The notes: a model not told the origin generated them from the letters alone. DNA of 11,836 nt from an uncultured Eubacteriales bacterium (GCA_900554625.1 USHP01000031.1:1-11836); one strand, 5' to 3'. Positions 1-8,307 are shown, counted from the stretch's first letter. Made by a program: numbers and translations.

Positions 1-262
1 CTTCCACACGGGTTTCTTCCGCGCAGGCAAGAATCAGACTTCCGCACCGGCGCAGCTCTTCTTTCAGCAAGCCCACAGCATTTTCCAGCCGATCCCCCCG
101 CAAAGAATTGGAGCAGACCAGCTCAGCAAAGTTAGTACTATGGTGAGCCGGTGTCATTTTGTGGGGCTTCATTTCGTAAAGCTCTACATCAATATCCCGA
201 TTGGCAAGCTGCCACGCAGCCTCGCAACCGGCAAGGCCTGCGCCGATTACCTTTACAACCAT
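1..262 (-). CDS. trmFO: TrmFO, folate/FAD-dependent tRNA (uracil-54) methyltransferase, N-terminal part, cut by left edge
   Basis: Only the first 87 codons are present. The protein opens with a Rossmann FAD-binding loop, GAGLAG at residues 7-12, followed by an acidic end of the second strand (VELYEMKP). The stretch [18 protein letters not shown] and the following [12 protein letters not shown] are hallmarks of TrmFO (formerly Gid/GidA-small), which separate it from the related MnmG. The family makes ribothymidine at position 54 of the tRNA T-loop using methylene-tetrahydrofolate and reduced FAD; full proteins are about 435 residues, so roughly 350 are outside the window. The ATG at 260-262 is chosen because it gives the complete FAD fold and has a GAGGAGG ribosome site overlapping the last codons of topA. 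The topA stop is only two bases away, so translation is likely coupled. This adjacency is a classic Firmicutes arrangement. Confidence 0.93.
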   Translation of the reverse strand, partial: MVVKVIGAGLAGCEAAWQLANRDIDVELYEMKPHKMTPAHHSTNFAELVCSNSLRGDRLENAVGLLKEELRRCGSLILACAEETRVE

Positions 263-264
263 CC

Positions 265-400
265 TCAGGCCTCCTCTTTCTTCTTGGCAGATGTCTTCTT
301 CACCGCAGTTTTCTTCGCAGTGGTTTTTTTCGCCGTGGATTTTTTAGCAGCTGCTTTTTTGGTTTCTGTCTTCTTGGTCGTCTTCTTATCAGCGGATTCT
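265..400 (-). repeat. Low-complexity region encoding the lysine/alanine/threonine repeats of the TopA tail
   Basis: The final 40-odd codons of topA consist of imperfect AKK(S/T)(T/A) and KKT units. On the plus strand this reads as a run of TTTCTT, TTTTTT and GCAG/GCTG blocks. It is a coding repeat rather than a separate element, and the homopolymer T runs make it a likely place for length variation or sequencing error. The frame is open to the stop and finishes cleanly at the trmFO ribosome site. Confidence 0.75.
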
Positions 401-2553
401 TTTTGCTCCGCCTGGGGCTGTTGCACAGCTTCTTCGTCAGTTTTTTTCTTATAGTAACCCCGCTGATCTTCCGGCAGGAACCGTCTGCAATGCTCGTTAA
501 TACAGAATGGTTTCATTCTGCCCTTTCCGGATTTCTTAAAGAGCGTCTGTCCGCATTCCGGGCAATCCTCCGCAGTGGGCACATCCCAAGTCATGAAGCC
601 GCATTCCTGTCCCTTTTCACAGGCATAGAAAGCATAGCCTTTCTTGGATTTCCGCTTGAGCATACCGCTGCCGCATTTAGGACACCGTCCAGGCATGCGC
701 TCCACCAAGGGCTTGGCATTTTTACATTCCGGGAAGCCTGGACAAGCGAGGAACTTGCCAAAACGGCCCATTTTGATGACCATTTTTCGCCCGCACAGCT
801 CACAGACCTCATCCGTCTCCTCTTCCGGAACCTTCAGGCGTACACCTTCCAAAGCGGTTTCTGCATCCTGGAGCTCCTTGCTGAAGCCCTGATAGAACTC
901 AGCCAGCAAAGTCTTCCAATGCTCCTTGCCTTCTTCCACCGCATCCAGCTGAGACTCCATGTTGGCAGTGAACTCCACATCTATGATGTCGTTAAACCGC
1001 TCCATCATCAATCCGGTAACAATCTCGCCCAAGGGGGTTGGAGCCAGACGCTTGTCCTGTTTCACAACATATTCCCGATCTTCGATTGTAGAGATCGTCG
1101 CAGCATAGGTGGAAGGACGGCCAACGCCTTTTTCCTCCATCGCCTTAACCAAGGTTGCCTCTGTATATCGGGCAGGAGGTTGGGTGAAATGCTGCTCTTT
1201 CTTCATGTCAGATGCAGTGGCCTGTTCGCCGGAAGTCAAATCCGGCAAAGGAGATCCCACCGCCTCGGATTCATCGTCTTTTCCTTCCTCATAAACCGCA
1301 ATAAATCCAGGGAAGCGCATACTCTGATGGCTGGCCCGGAATACATGATCCCCACACTGAGCATCAATGGACACCGTATCATAAATGGCATTGGCCATCT
1401 GTGTTGCCAAAAAACGACTCCAGATCAGCTTGTATAATTTATACTGGTCAGGTGTCAAGCTATCGCGAACCCGCTCCGGTTCTAATTCCACATGGGACGG
1501 GCGGATGGCTTCGTGGGCATCCTGGGCGCCGGATTTGGTTTTGAACGTGTGGAAAGACCCATAGTAGTAGCCTTCACCATAGCGGTTGCGAATAAAAGAA
1601 GCTGCAGCAGCCATGGCTTCATCCGACAGACGCAGTGAGTCTGTACGCATATAGGTAATCAAACCGGTGGTACCTTCCCCCGCAACTTCCACGCCTTCAT
1701 ACAACTGCTGGGCGATCATCATGGTTTTCTTCGGGGTAAATCCCAGCTTCCGGGAGGCTTCCTGCTGCAGCGTTGAAGTGGTAAACGGAGGGGCACAAGA
1801 GCGTCTTTTCTCCGCTTTCTTTACATTGGTAATGGTGAACGCCTTGCCGGTAATGTCCGAAATGACGAACTGTGCCTGTTCTTCGGTTTCCAGTTCCTGC
1901 TTTTTGGGGCTTCCGTAATAGTGCGCCACAAAAGAACCAGGCTTTCCCTCCCGGTTCAAGGTGACATCCAGCGTCCAGTATTCCCGAGGCTGGAAGGCAC
2001 GAATCTCATTTTCCCGATCTACTACCATCCGGGTAGCCACGCTCTGCACCCGGCCAGCAGACAGACCTCTGCGTACCTTTTTCCACAGAAGAGGAGAAAG
2101 CTGGTAGCCCACAATTCTGTCCAGAATTCTTCTGGCCTGCTGGGCATCCACAAGATCATAGTCAATTTCCCGAGGATGCTGAATGGACTCTTTCACAACC
2201 TTTTGGGTAATTTCGTTAAAGGTGACGCGACGGGCCTTCTCGTCAGAAAGGCCCAGAAGTTCCTTCAGATGCCAGGAAATCGCTTCTCCCTCTCGGTCAG
2301 GGTCCGTTGCCAGGTAGACCGTATCTGCCTTTGCTGCATCTGCTTTCAGTTCCTTAATCAGGGACTCCTTACCACGGACTGGGATATACTGGGGCGTAAA
2401 ATCATGCTCCAGATCCACACCCATTTTGCTCTTGGGCAGATCCCGCAGATGTCCCATACTGGCTTTTACAATATAATCCGGGCCGAGATATCGGCCAATG
2501 GTTTTCGCTTTGGAGGGAGACTCCACGATCACAAGATTACTCGGTTTTCCCAT
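265..2553 (-). CDS. topA: DNA topoisomerase I (type IA) with three zinc-ribbon motifs and a lysine-rich tail
   Basis: 762 residues. Type IA topoisomerases relax negative supercoils by passing one strand through a transient 5'-phosphotyrosine break. The Toprim domain occupies about residues 5-115, with E10 in [11 protein letters not shown] and the metal-binding DPDREGE at 84-90. The catalytic core follows, with the nucleophile Y301 in [10 protein letters not shown] and GVGRPSTYA at 476-484. Three tetracysteine units follow: C584/C587/C604/C610, C624/C627/C645/C651 and C664/C667/C684/C689. From about residue 715 to the end there is a low-complexity tail of K-K-T/A-K-K type repeats, then KKKEEA. 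The ATG at 2553 directly precedes the conserved N-terminus; a GGAGA site lies about 10 bases upstream. An out-of-frame ATG at 2561 is ignored. The gene lies 48 bases after dprA and 2 bases before trmFO. The fold assignment is certain; the role of the tail is inference. Confidence 0.97.
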   Translation of the reverse strand: MGKPSNLVIVESPSKAKTIGRYLGPDYIVKASMGHLRDLPKSKMGVDLEHDFTPQYIPVRGKESLIKELKADAAKADTVYLATDPDREGEAISWHLKELLGLSDEKARRVTFNEITQKVVKESIQHPREIDYDLVDAQQARRILDRIVGYQLSPLLWKKVRRGLSAGRVQSVATRMVVDRENEIRAFQPREYWTLDVTLNREGKPGSFVAHYYGSPKKQELETEEQAQFVISDITGKAFTITNVKKAEKRRSCAPPFTTSTLQQEASRKLGFTPKKTMMIAQQLYEGVEVAGEGTTGLITYMRTDSLRLSDEAMAAAASFIRNRYGEGYYYGSFHTFKTKSGAQDAHEAIRPSHVELEPERVRDSLTPDQYKLYKLIWSRFLATQMANAIYDTVSIDAQCGDHVFRASHQSMRFPGFIAVYEEGKDDESEAVGSPLPDLTSGEQATASDMKKEQHFTQPPARYTEATLVKAMEEKGVGRPSTYAATISTIEDREYVVKQDKRLAPTPLGEIVTGLMMERFNDIIDVEFTANMESQLDAVEEGKEHWKTLLAEFYQGFSKELQDAETALEGVRLKVPEEETDEVCELCGRKMVIKMGRFGKFLACPGFPECKNAKPLVERMPGRCPKCGSGMLKRKSKKGYAFYACEKGQECGFMTWDVPTAEDCPECGQTLFKKSGKGRMKPFCINEHCRRFLPEDQRGYYKKKTDEEAVQQPQAEQKESADKKTTKKTETKKAAAKKSTAKKTTAKKTAVKKTSAKKKEEA

Positions 2554-2601
2554 GTATTCATGTTCTCCGTTTCATTACTATAATGGGCAGGCCAGAACAC
2601 G

Positions 2602-3864
2602 CTATCTGTCTGCCAAAACAATGCGCTTGCCAGGCAGCCGACGAATGACACCTTTCAGCTCCAGCATGGTCAATGCAGCCAATAGTTTGCCTGTCGACAA
2701 TCCGGTTTCTGCAATAACATCATCCACCAGCCGCTCTCCTTCGGATAAGGCTGTTACAACCAATTGCTCCTGATCTGTCAGAGGCGGCTTGGTATTGTTT
2801 ACGTCACTATAAGCCGTAGATGGCGCATTGTCAATGGGTTTTTTCTCTAAGTTTTTCTTAAGATCACCATTTTTACTGGGAAGTGTAACATTTTGGGCAA
2901 CTTTAGGCAAGGAATCCGCCTCCTGGGCAGCTCTCCTCACTTCATCGGCATAAGCGTTTTGGCGTGGCGAACTCTCGTGCCTATGCAGCTTATCCGGATA
3001 GAGTCCTGCATATTCGCTTAGAACATCCCATCCGGAAGATACCATAATTGCACCGTCACGAAGCAGTTGATTGCTTCCCACAAAAGAAGGAATATCTATA
3101 TTTCCAGGCACAGCAAAGACATCTCTTCCCTGCTCCGCTGCCTGATGGGCAGTGATCAAAGCACCGCTTTTTTCCGGTGCTTCCACCACCAGCACACCAT
3201 TGCTCAAACCACTGATAATCCGGTTTCGCTTTGGGAAATTCCATTTCAGTGGCTGGGTTCCGGGAGGGAATTCACTGAGCAGGCATCCGTATTGCGCTAC
3301 ATCGCGAAACAGCGCACGATTGGAAAGCGGATAGATGATATCCACTCCGCACCCAAGGACTCCCACTACCTGCTGCCCAGCGGTCAGCGCTCCAGCCATA
3401 GCCATACCGTCAATTCCATATGCCATACCGGAAACCACAATACCGCCGCATTTTCCAATTTGGTAGCCCATGCGTTTGGCCGTTGTCAGGCCATAAGCGG
3501 ACGCCTTTCGGGTTCCGACAACACCAATTACAGGAAAAGCGTCAAAATCCGGCAGCTGCCCTTTGTAATACAGCAGTACCGGAGGATCAGAAATATTTTT
3601 CAGCCGCGTCGGATATGCAGCATCCCGGAAGGTCAGAAGATGAATTTTCTCCCGGCGACAAAGTTCCAGAACCTCCTCGGCTTTTGTCATGTCTTTGTCA
3701 TTCAGAGCTTCCTTGGCTTCCGAAGTCAATCCAGGGATATGCTCAAAAGCGGAATGGTCGGCAAAATAAATCTCTTCCGGGCCGGAAAAATGCTGGAGCA
3801 AAGTCACTTTTCCCCGATCACCCAGTCCCGGACGATGGGAAAACCATATCCAATGCGCCAGCAT
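2602..3864 (-). CDS. dprA: DprA/Smf, DNA-processing protein that loads RecA on single-stranded DNA
   Basis: 420 residues. DprA binds incoming or exposed single-stranded DNA and hands it to RecA, classically in natural transformation. An N-terminal SAM/HhH-like helical domain (about 1-80) is followed by the extended Rossmann fold (about 85-290). Motifs seen: GVVGTRKAS at 114-122, SGMAYGID at 145-152, GCGVDIIYP at 171-179, PKRNRIISGLS at 211-221, EKSGALITA at 231-239 and PGN at 253-255. A polar linker of about 65 residues (about 295-360) leads to a C-terminal winged-helix domain (about 361-418), a common but not universal part of the family. The start ATG at 3864 is preceded by a GTGAGGA site at rather short spacing. 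It lies 19 bases after the RNA methyltransferase and 48 before topA. No other competence genes are in view, so transformation itself cannot be claimed. Confidence 0.96.
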   Translation of the reverse strand: MLAHWIWFSHRPGLGDRGKVTLLQHFSGPEEIYFADHSAFEHIPGLTSEAKEALNDKDMTKAEEVLELCRREKIHLLTFRDAAYPTRLKNISDPPVLLYYKGQLPDFDAFPVIGVVGTRKASAYGLTTAKRMGYQIGKCGGIVVSGMAYGIDGMAMAGALTAGQQVVGVLGCGVDIIYPLSNRALFRDVAQYGCLLSEFPPGTQPLKWNFPKRNRIISGLSNGVLVVEAPEKSGALITAHQAAEQGRDVFAVPGNIDIPSFVGSNQLLRDGAIMVSSGWDVLSEYAGLYPDKLHRHESSPRQNAYADEVRRAAQEADSLPKVAQNVTLPSKNGDLKKNLEKKPIDNAPSTAYSDVNNTKPPLTDQEQLVVTALSEGERLVDDVIAETGLSTGKLLAALTMLELKGVIRRLPGKRIVLADR

Positions 3865-3883
3865 ATTTCCTCACCCTTTCTTT

Positions 3884-4633
3884 TTACATCTTCATCTGCC
3901 ACATGACAATTGTGGCAGCAACGGCAGCATTTAAGGACTCACAATGGGGATTCATTGGAATAATCAGTTCCGCATGGGCACGATCCAGAATCTCCTGACG
4001 AACCCCCTGCCCTTCGCTGCCAATTACCACAGCCATGTGTTTCAGTTCTGCCTGCCGTATATCCATTGCCCGTTGACTCAGAGCTGTGACACCAATGTCA
4101 ATCCTTCTTTCAATGCAGGCAGCATAGGCTTGTGCCCACGTTGTCTGTATCACATCACGACGAAACACCGCACCCATACTGGCGCGCACAACCTTGTGGT
4201 TATAAGGATCTGCACAGCCTTCCAAAAGAGCCACTGGCACATCCAGCGCATCCGCAGTGCGCAGAATCGTCCCCAGATTCCCCGGGTCCTGAATTCCATC
4301 CAGCAAAAGCATAGCGCCGCATGGAGAAAACGGCTGTTTCTGTGGTAAGCGACAGACAAACAGCGCGCCCTGGGGACTGGCCATCGGAGACAGGGACTGC
4401 ATTACATCCTCTGGTACCCGAATCTTCTGCACTCGATCCGGCAGTGTAACCTCCACGCCGTCAGAAAGAATCACCGTTTCCAATCCCGGGCAATACTGCA
4501 CCGCCTCTGCCAGGAGTTTGGTGCCATCAGCTACAAAAAGCCCCGTTTCCTCCCGCATTTTTCGGGAAGACAGCAGCTTTTTTACCTGCTGCAAAACCGG
4601 ATTTTTTCGGGATGTAATTCTCTGCTCCATCAC
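3884..4633 (-). CDS. TrmH/SpoU-family RNA 2'-O-ribose methyltransferase
   Basis: 249 residues from the GTG at 4633, or 248 from the ATG at 4630. SPOUT-class enzymes transfer methyl from S-adenosylmethionine to a ribose 2'-OH of rRNA or tRNA as dimers with a trefoil knot. A substrate-binding N-terminal domain (about 1-95) precedes the SPOUT domain. Motif 1 is at 111-128 (DPGNLGTILRTADA, with N119 and R125), motif 2 at 202-211 (VVIGSEGQGV) and motif 3 at 224-240 (IPMNPHCESLNAAVAA). The subfamily resembles YsgA/RlmB/TsnR-type 23S rRNA enzymes, but the exact nucleotide target cannot be read from sequence. The start overlaps the trkA-like stop as TGATG, with no strong ribosome site, so translation probably depends on coupling. 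The ATG at 4630 is the simpler start. Confidence 0.92.
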   Translation of the reverse strand: MMEQRITSRKNPVLQQVKKLLSSRKMREETGLFVADGTKLLAEAVQYCPGLETVILSDGVEVTLPDRVQKIRVPEDVMQSLSPMASPQGALFVCRLPQKQPFSPCGAMLLLDGIQDPGNLGTILRTADALDVPVALLEGCADPYNHKVVRASMGAVFRRDVIQTTWAQAYAACIERRIDIGVTALSQRAMDIRQAELKHMAVVIGSEGQGVRQEILDRAHAELIIPMNPHCESLNAAVAATIVMWQMKM

Positions 4634-5277
4634 AGCTTCTGCACCGCTTCCAGCGCATAATTATCGCCCAGGACCACCATCAGGTCGCCTTCCTGAATCA
4701 GATAATCTGCTGCCGGAGCCACATTGGTCTTTTTCCCGCATTCCACTGCAATGATATGGACGCCCAACTTTGCACGAACATTCAGTTCCCGCAGCGTCTT
4801 GCCAATCCAGCTCTTAGGCGCAGGAACTTCCAGAATACCATATTCCTCGGACAATTCAATGTATTCCAGGACGTTATGGCTATGCAGGCTGCGTCCCAGA
4901 CGCTGAGCATTTTCCTGTTCCGGAATGACCACGCGATTCACGCCCAGCTTTTCCAGTACCCGCCGATGGGTTTCATCGTGGGCTTTGCAAACCACATAGG
5001 GTACTTCCAATTCCATCAGGTTCATGGCAACCAAAACCGATGCAGCCAGGTCATTGCCGATAGCAATAATTGCACAGTCAAAGTCTCTTGCGCCCAAAGC
5101 ACGCAGCACTTCCTTGTCCTTGGCGTCACCCACCACAGCGTGGGTGACATCCGCAGAAACCTGCTGTACCACATTGCTTCGAATATCCATTGCCAGCACA
5201 TCTGCGCCCAATTTGCACAGCTGCCGAGCCAGTGCCTGTCCGAACAAACCCAAACCAATTACAATGTAAGATTTCAT
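4630..5277 (-). CDS. ktrA: KtrA/TrkA-family cytosolic gating subunit of potassium uptake system
   Basis: 215 residues with no membrane segments. The RCK_N domain (about 1-125) starts with the nucleotide-binding loop GLGLFG at 8-13 and the acidic D31 that contacts ribose of NAD(H) or ATP/ADP. An RCK_C domain occupies about 135-215. In the family an octameric ring of this subunit docks on the membrane channel and gates it with ATP/ADP; RCK_C of several Gram-positive homologues binds cyclic di-AMP, which closes the channel. A single RCK_N/RCK_C pair is the KtrA layout, unlike the doubled TrkA of enterobacteria. The ribosome site AAGGAGAT overlaps the stop codon of the preceding ktrB, seven bases from the ATG, and the gap between the genes is 11 bases. 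The KtrA versus TrkA name is inferred from length and partner; binding of cyclic di-AMP is not visible directly. Confidence 0.94.
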   Translation of the reverse strand: MKSYIVIGLGLFGQALARQLCKLGADVLAMDIRSNVVQQVSADVTHAVVGDAKDKEVLRALGARDFDCAIIAIGNDLAASVLVAMNLMELEVPYVVCKAHDETHRRVLEKLGVNRVVIPEQENAQRLGRSLHSHNVLEYIELSEEYGILEVPAPKSWIGKTLRELNVRAKLGVHIIAVECGKKTNVAPAADYLIQEGDLMVVLGDNYALEAVQKL

Positions 5278-5288
5278 ATTGTATCTCC

Positions 5289-6668
5289 TTATCCAATCAG
5301 CAAATTCGTCTCAGCATAATGGAAACGTTCCTCCACACGATTGCCCGCCAGGAAGCCCACACTGATCGTCAGCACGCCCACACGGCCAAAATACATATAC
5401 AGTATAATCAGAATCTGGGCAGGAATGCTCAGCGATGTGGTAGCGCCCGCAGTCAGTCCGACTGTTGCCAAAGCAGAAACCGCTTCAAAAAGTCCTTCCG
5501 TGAAGCCAACCGGAGAAGTTGCGCTGATAAAAATACCGCCAAAAACCGCCAGGAAAATCAAAATAAAGGCAATAGTCATGGAGTCCAGCACTTGCCCCTG
5601 CGGAATGGTGTGTTTGAAAACGCACACCGTATCACGGCCTCTGGCCCGTGTCGTCATAAACAGAATCAAGACGATAAAGGTAACTGTTTTTAAGCCACCG
5701 GCTGTAGAACCTGAAGAACCGCCAATCAGCATCAGCACAATGGAAACGGCCTTTCCTCCCTCTGTTAACTGTGCCTGATCCAGTGAAGCAAAGCCAGCAG
5801 TCCGCAAGGTAATGGATTGGAATAGTCCATTGAGCAGCTTATCTCCCACCGGCATTGCACCCAGTGTGTTCGGATTGTTCCACTCCAGGAAGCAAATCAA
5901 AGTCCAGCCCACTACAATAAGGCCCAAAGTCGTCACAAGTACCAGTCTGGCATAAACAGAGAGCTTTTTAAAAATCTTTTTCTCAGCTACATCCTGCCAA
6001 ACAATAAAGCCCAAGCCGCCGATGACAATCAGACCGGCCAGCGTCAGCAGCACAACCGGGTCGGATTGGAACTCCATAACACTGGCATCCGGTGTGATAT
6101 AGCCAAAAATATCGAATCCAGCGTTACAGAATGCCGAAACCGAGTGAAATATTCCCCATTTAATGGCTCTCTCAACACCATACTCCGGTAAGAATCTGAA
6201 AAACAGAATAGCGGCGCCGATTCCTTCAATGACGAAGCTTCCCACCAGCACGGTCTTCTGAAGCCGAACCACACCATCCATGTCACTGACACTCAGCGCC
6301 TGGGCCATGACCAGACGATGTTTCAGTCCGATTCTTTTGCGCAGCATGAAAACCAGCAGTGTAGCCGCAGACATGAATCCAAGTCCACCGATCTGAATGA
6401 GCGCAATAATCACAATCTGGCCAAATCCACTCCACTGGCTCCAGGTATCAAACAGAACCAGTCCCGTTACACAGGTTGCAGAGGTTGCGGTGAACAGCGC
6501 CGGTAAAAAACCGCTGGAAACCCCATCCCGGGACGCGATCGGAAGTGTCAGCAAGCACGCACCTGTCAGGATAATAACCGCAAACACGATTGCAATCACT
6601 TTCATGGCACTCATATTTTTGGGACGTTTTCTCATCCAGCTTGTAAACATTTTCGCCCGTAAAGACAT
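5289..6668 (-). CDS. ktrB: KtrB/TrkH-family potassium-translocating membrane subunit
   Basis: 459 residues, strongly hydrophobic, with the four-fold M1-pore-M2 repeat of the SKT superfamily. The four selectivity-filter glycines are in TCVTG (G69), FCNAG (G184), RTAGF (G292) and ATVGL (G404). The intramembrane gating loop rich in G/S/T is at 316-325 (GGSSGSTAGG), between the third pore and its M2b helix. Basic residues at the N-terminus (MRKRPK) suit a cytoplasmic start. It forms a dimeric K+ (often Na+-coupled) channel gated by the subunit encoded just downstream. The ATG at 6668 has a strong GGAGAGGAG site about seven bases upstream. It is first in the minus-strand run and has its own predicted promoter about 60-85 bases upstream. 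Length fits Gram-positive KtrB better than TrkH of proteobacteria. Confidence 0.95.
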   Translation of the reverse strand: MSLRAKMFTSWMRKRPKNMSAMKVIAIVFAVIILTGACLLTLPIASRDGVSSGFLPALFTATSATCVTGLVLFDTWSQWSGFGQIVIIALIQIGGLGFMSAATLLVFMLRKRIGLKHRLVMAQALSVSDMDGVVRLQKTVLVGSFVIEGIGAAILFFRFLPEYGVERAIKWGIFHSVSAFCNAGFDIFGYITPDASVMEFQSDPVVLLTLAGLIVIGGLGFIVWQDVAEKKIFKKLSVYARLVLVTTLGLIVVGWTLICFLEWNNPNTLGAMPVGDKLLNGLFQSITLRTAGFASLDQAQLTEGGKAVSIVLMLIGGSSGSTAGGLKTVTFIVLILFMTTRARGRDTVCVFKHTIPQGQVLDSMTIAFILIFLAVFGGIFISATSPVGFTEGLFEAVSALATVGLTAGATTSLSIPAQILIILYMYFGRVGVLTISVGFLAGNRVEERFHYAETNLLIG

Positions 6669-6682
6669 GTTCCACTCCTCTC

Positions 6683-6700
6683 CAGCGGTATCTCCCGCTG
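6683..6700 (-). promoter_or_regulatory. Small hairpin in the ktrB leader touching the ribosome site
   Basis: In the transcript, CAGCGG and CCGCTG (six perfect pairs, six-base loop) sit immediately 5' of the GGAGAGGAG ribosome site of ktrB, sharing one base with it. With transcription expected to start near 6720, the leader is about 52 bases, too short for a cyclic di-AMP (ydaO-type) riboswitch. It may tune translation, but this is inference. Confidence 0.35.
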
Positions 6701-6702
6701 CA

Positions 6703-6720
6703 ATGCATGCATGATATGCA
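6703..6720. promoter_or_regulatory. Overlapping palindromes at the predicted ktrB transcription start; possible operator
   Basis: TGCAT-GAT-ATGCA (6708-6720) is a perfect inverted repeat with a three-base centre and overlaps the ten-base palindrome ATGCATGCAT (6703-6712). Together they cover roughly +1 to +18 of the predicted ktrB transcript, a usual place for a repressor site. No regulator gene is adjacent, so the binding protein is unknown. Confidence 0.3.
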
Positions 6721-6726
6721 CACCAT

Positions 6727-6754
6727 ATTATAGCAACTTATCCCTTTTTTGCAA
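6727..6754 (-). promoter_or_regulatory. Sigma-A promoter of the ktrB-ktrA-methyltransferase-dprA-topA-trmFO run
   Basis: Minus strand: -35 TTGCAA (6749-6754), a 16-base spacer, and -10 TATAAT (6727-6732) preceded by TGC, an extended -10. Start of transcription is expected near 6720, about 52 bases before the ktrB ATG. No comparably good promoter was found in the short gaps further along the run, so it may serve all six genes. Confidence 0.72.
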
Positions 6755-6852
6755 GACACATTTCAAAATACTCCGTCATTTTCCGGAATAGAAGTCAGAA
6801 TAAGTCCACATATTTTCAGAAAACGCCTTATTTTGCGCATTGAAACAGCAAG

Positions 6853-6882
6853 GCACCCGCATGCTTTTACACATACGGGCGC
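6853..6882 (-). terminator. Hairpin just after the sugar-phosphate transferase gene, terminator-like
   Basis: Arms 6853-6863 and 6872-6882 pair over 11 bases (nine Watson-Crick plus two G-U in the minus-strand transcript) with an eight-base loop. It starts nine bases after the TGA of the transferase gene. It is followed by CTTGCTGTTT rather than a solid U run, so intrinsic termination may be inefficient. Confidence 0.45.
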
Positions 6883-6891
6883 AGCATTTGT

Positions 6892-8307
6892 TCAGGAATT
6901 GCTGTCTTTTTCCATTTTTTTCAAAAGTTCCGATGCCATTTTCTTATTCTCCTGGGCTTTGTCGATGCCTTCTGTACTATCTTTACTGAAAATTATACGC
7001 AATGTCAGGATAATCAGCTTAATATCCAGCATCATAGAATAGTTCTCAATGTACATCAAATCCAGCCGCAGTTTGTCATAGGCACTGGTATTGTACTTTC
7101 CGTAAATCTGAGCATAGCCGGTCAGGCCGCCGCGCACCTTCAGCCGGTAGGCAAATTCCGGAATCTCCTTCATATACTCGTCGGCAATAACCTTCCGCTC
7201 CGGTCGGGGACCTACGATACTCATATCCCCTTTCAAGATGTTCAGCAACTGGGGCAATTCGTCCAAGCGAGTAGCTCGGATAAATCTTCCGACTTTCGTG
7301 ATGCGAGGATCATGCTCTGTTGCCAGAACCGCTCCGGCGTATTTTTCCGCATCCACAATCATACTCCGGAATTTCAGAATTTCAAACTCCCGGTTATTTC
7401 GGGTAAGTCTTTTCTGCTTAAAAAATACCGGGCCTCCATCTTCCATTTTAATTGCCAGAGCCACAAGTATCATAACAGGCGCTGCAAAAATCATGGCGAT
7501 AGAACACAGCACCAAATCCATCCCGCGCTTCATTACTCGCTGCGCAGGCGTCAGGCCTGTCCCCTTTACAAGCAGCAGAGGAGTATCGAACAAGCTGATA
7601 TTCCTTGCTCCACGGATCATAATATCCGTCAGCTTCGGTGCTACATATGTGCGAATCCGGTAGCGGTAGCAAAACTTCAGAATATCATTTCGCATCTGAG
7701 CCGGCACATCATTGAGAATGACCGCATCGTATTTCGGGATTTCTTTTCGCAATACCTCAAAACCTTCCTCAATAGAAATGATTTTGCTGATATTATACTT
7801 ATCCCGGCGGGAATCCATTTTGATTTTCAGCTCCACTCCCCGCTCGTTCCCGTAAATCAAGAGCATGTCGTGCGGCGCATAGAGTTTATGATAAAGGCTG
7901 GTAAAAGCGTAGATACAGCCAACGGCACCTGCTATCTCCCATACGAAGAGCGTCAGGATTGGGGATGGCGACAGCATGCTGTTTGCAATCAAGCACAGTT
8001 GAAAGTAGGTGATAAAATTCACTAAAAAAAGAGAGATGATTTGCCCCATGATCAGGTCAATTCTGCGCAGCTGACCAAACATGGTGCAGTCGGCGTTCTG
8101 AAAGAAAATATACATCATCACCGCATATATACCCATCAGAACGTATTTCCCTTTGTATTCAAAATAAGAAAGAGAATACCCTTCCACCCAAGCAATATAG
8201 TACATCAATGTTAAGATCAGGATTTCCAGCAGCGTTTCCGCGACTCTGACAAATCCTTTCATATCTTCATATGCACCACGGCTTAGTTTTTTCATTTTCC
8301 TTTGCAC
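6892..8307 (-). CDS. Membrane sugar transferase: polyprenyl-phosphate hexose-1-phosphate transferase (WbaP/CpsE-like)
   Basis: 471 residues from the GTG at 8307, or 467 from ATG 8295, which follows AAAGGAAA; the start is uncertain. The family attaches sugar-1-phosphate to undecaprenyl phosphate, the first step of many exopolysaccharide, capsule or glycan pathways. The N-terminal half has about four or five membrane helices (about 20-140), then a Rossmann/CoA-binding-like cytosolic domain (about 145-225). The Bac_transf catalytic domain runs from about 257 to 445: KRGMDL (260-265), the re-entrant helix with P277, GPVFFKQKR (292-300), KFRSM (312-316), RLDELPQL.N.LKGDMS.VGPRP (347-369) and RGGLTGYAQI (392-401). 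Its sugar specificity cannot be read from sequence. No glycosyltransferase, flippase or polymerase genes flank it, so it appears as an isolated gene with its own promoter and 3' hairpin. Confidence 0.93.
   Translation of the reverse strand: MQRKMKKLSRGAYEDMKGFVRVAETLLEILILTLMYYIAWVEGYSLSYFEYKGKYVLMGIYAVMMYIFFQNADCTMFGQLRRIDLIMGQIISLFLVNFITYFQLCLIANSMLSPSPILTLFVWEIAGAVGCIYAFTSLYHKLYAPHDMLLIYGNERGVELKIKMDSRRDKYNISKIISIEEGFEVLRKEIPKYDAVILNDVPAQMRNDILKFCYRYRIRTYVAPKLTDIMIRGARNISLFDTPLLLVKGTGLTPAQRVMKRGMDLVLCSIAMIFAAPVMILVALAIKMEDGGPVFFKQKRLTRNNREFEILKFRSMIVDAEKYAGAVLATEHDPRITKVGRFIRATRLDELPQLLNILKGDMSIVGPRPERKVIADEYMKEIPEFAYRLKVRGGLTGYAQIYGKYNTSAYDKLRLDLMYIENYSMMLDIKLIILTLRIIFSKDSTEGIDKAQENKKMASELLKKMEKDSNS

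Noticed and set aside
151..1437. Long plus-strand open frame of 428 codons
   Set aside because: It lies wholly antisense to topA, whose frame has complete Toprim, catalytic tyrosine and zinc-ribbon motifs. The plus-strand product is low-complexity Phe/Leu/Ser-rich at its start and resembles no protein family; it is a shadow of the lysine-rich tail and codon bias.
2554..2601. Separate promoter for topA (TATAGT near 2580)
   Set aside because: No acceptable -35 hexamer at 16-18 bases; the gap is short and the genes look co-transcribed.
3067..3906. Plus-strand open frame of 279 codons antisense to dprA
   Set aside because: The minus-strand frame carries all DprA motifs; the plus frame has no ribosome site and no recognisable domain.
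6669..6852. Cyclic di-AMP riboswitch in front of ktrB
   Set aside because: The predicted start of transcription leaves a leader of about 52 bases, and the upstream part lacks the long paired structure expected; only small hairpins are seen.
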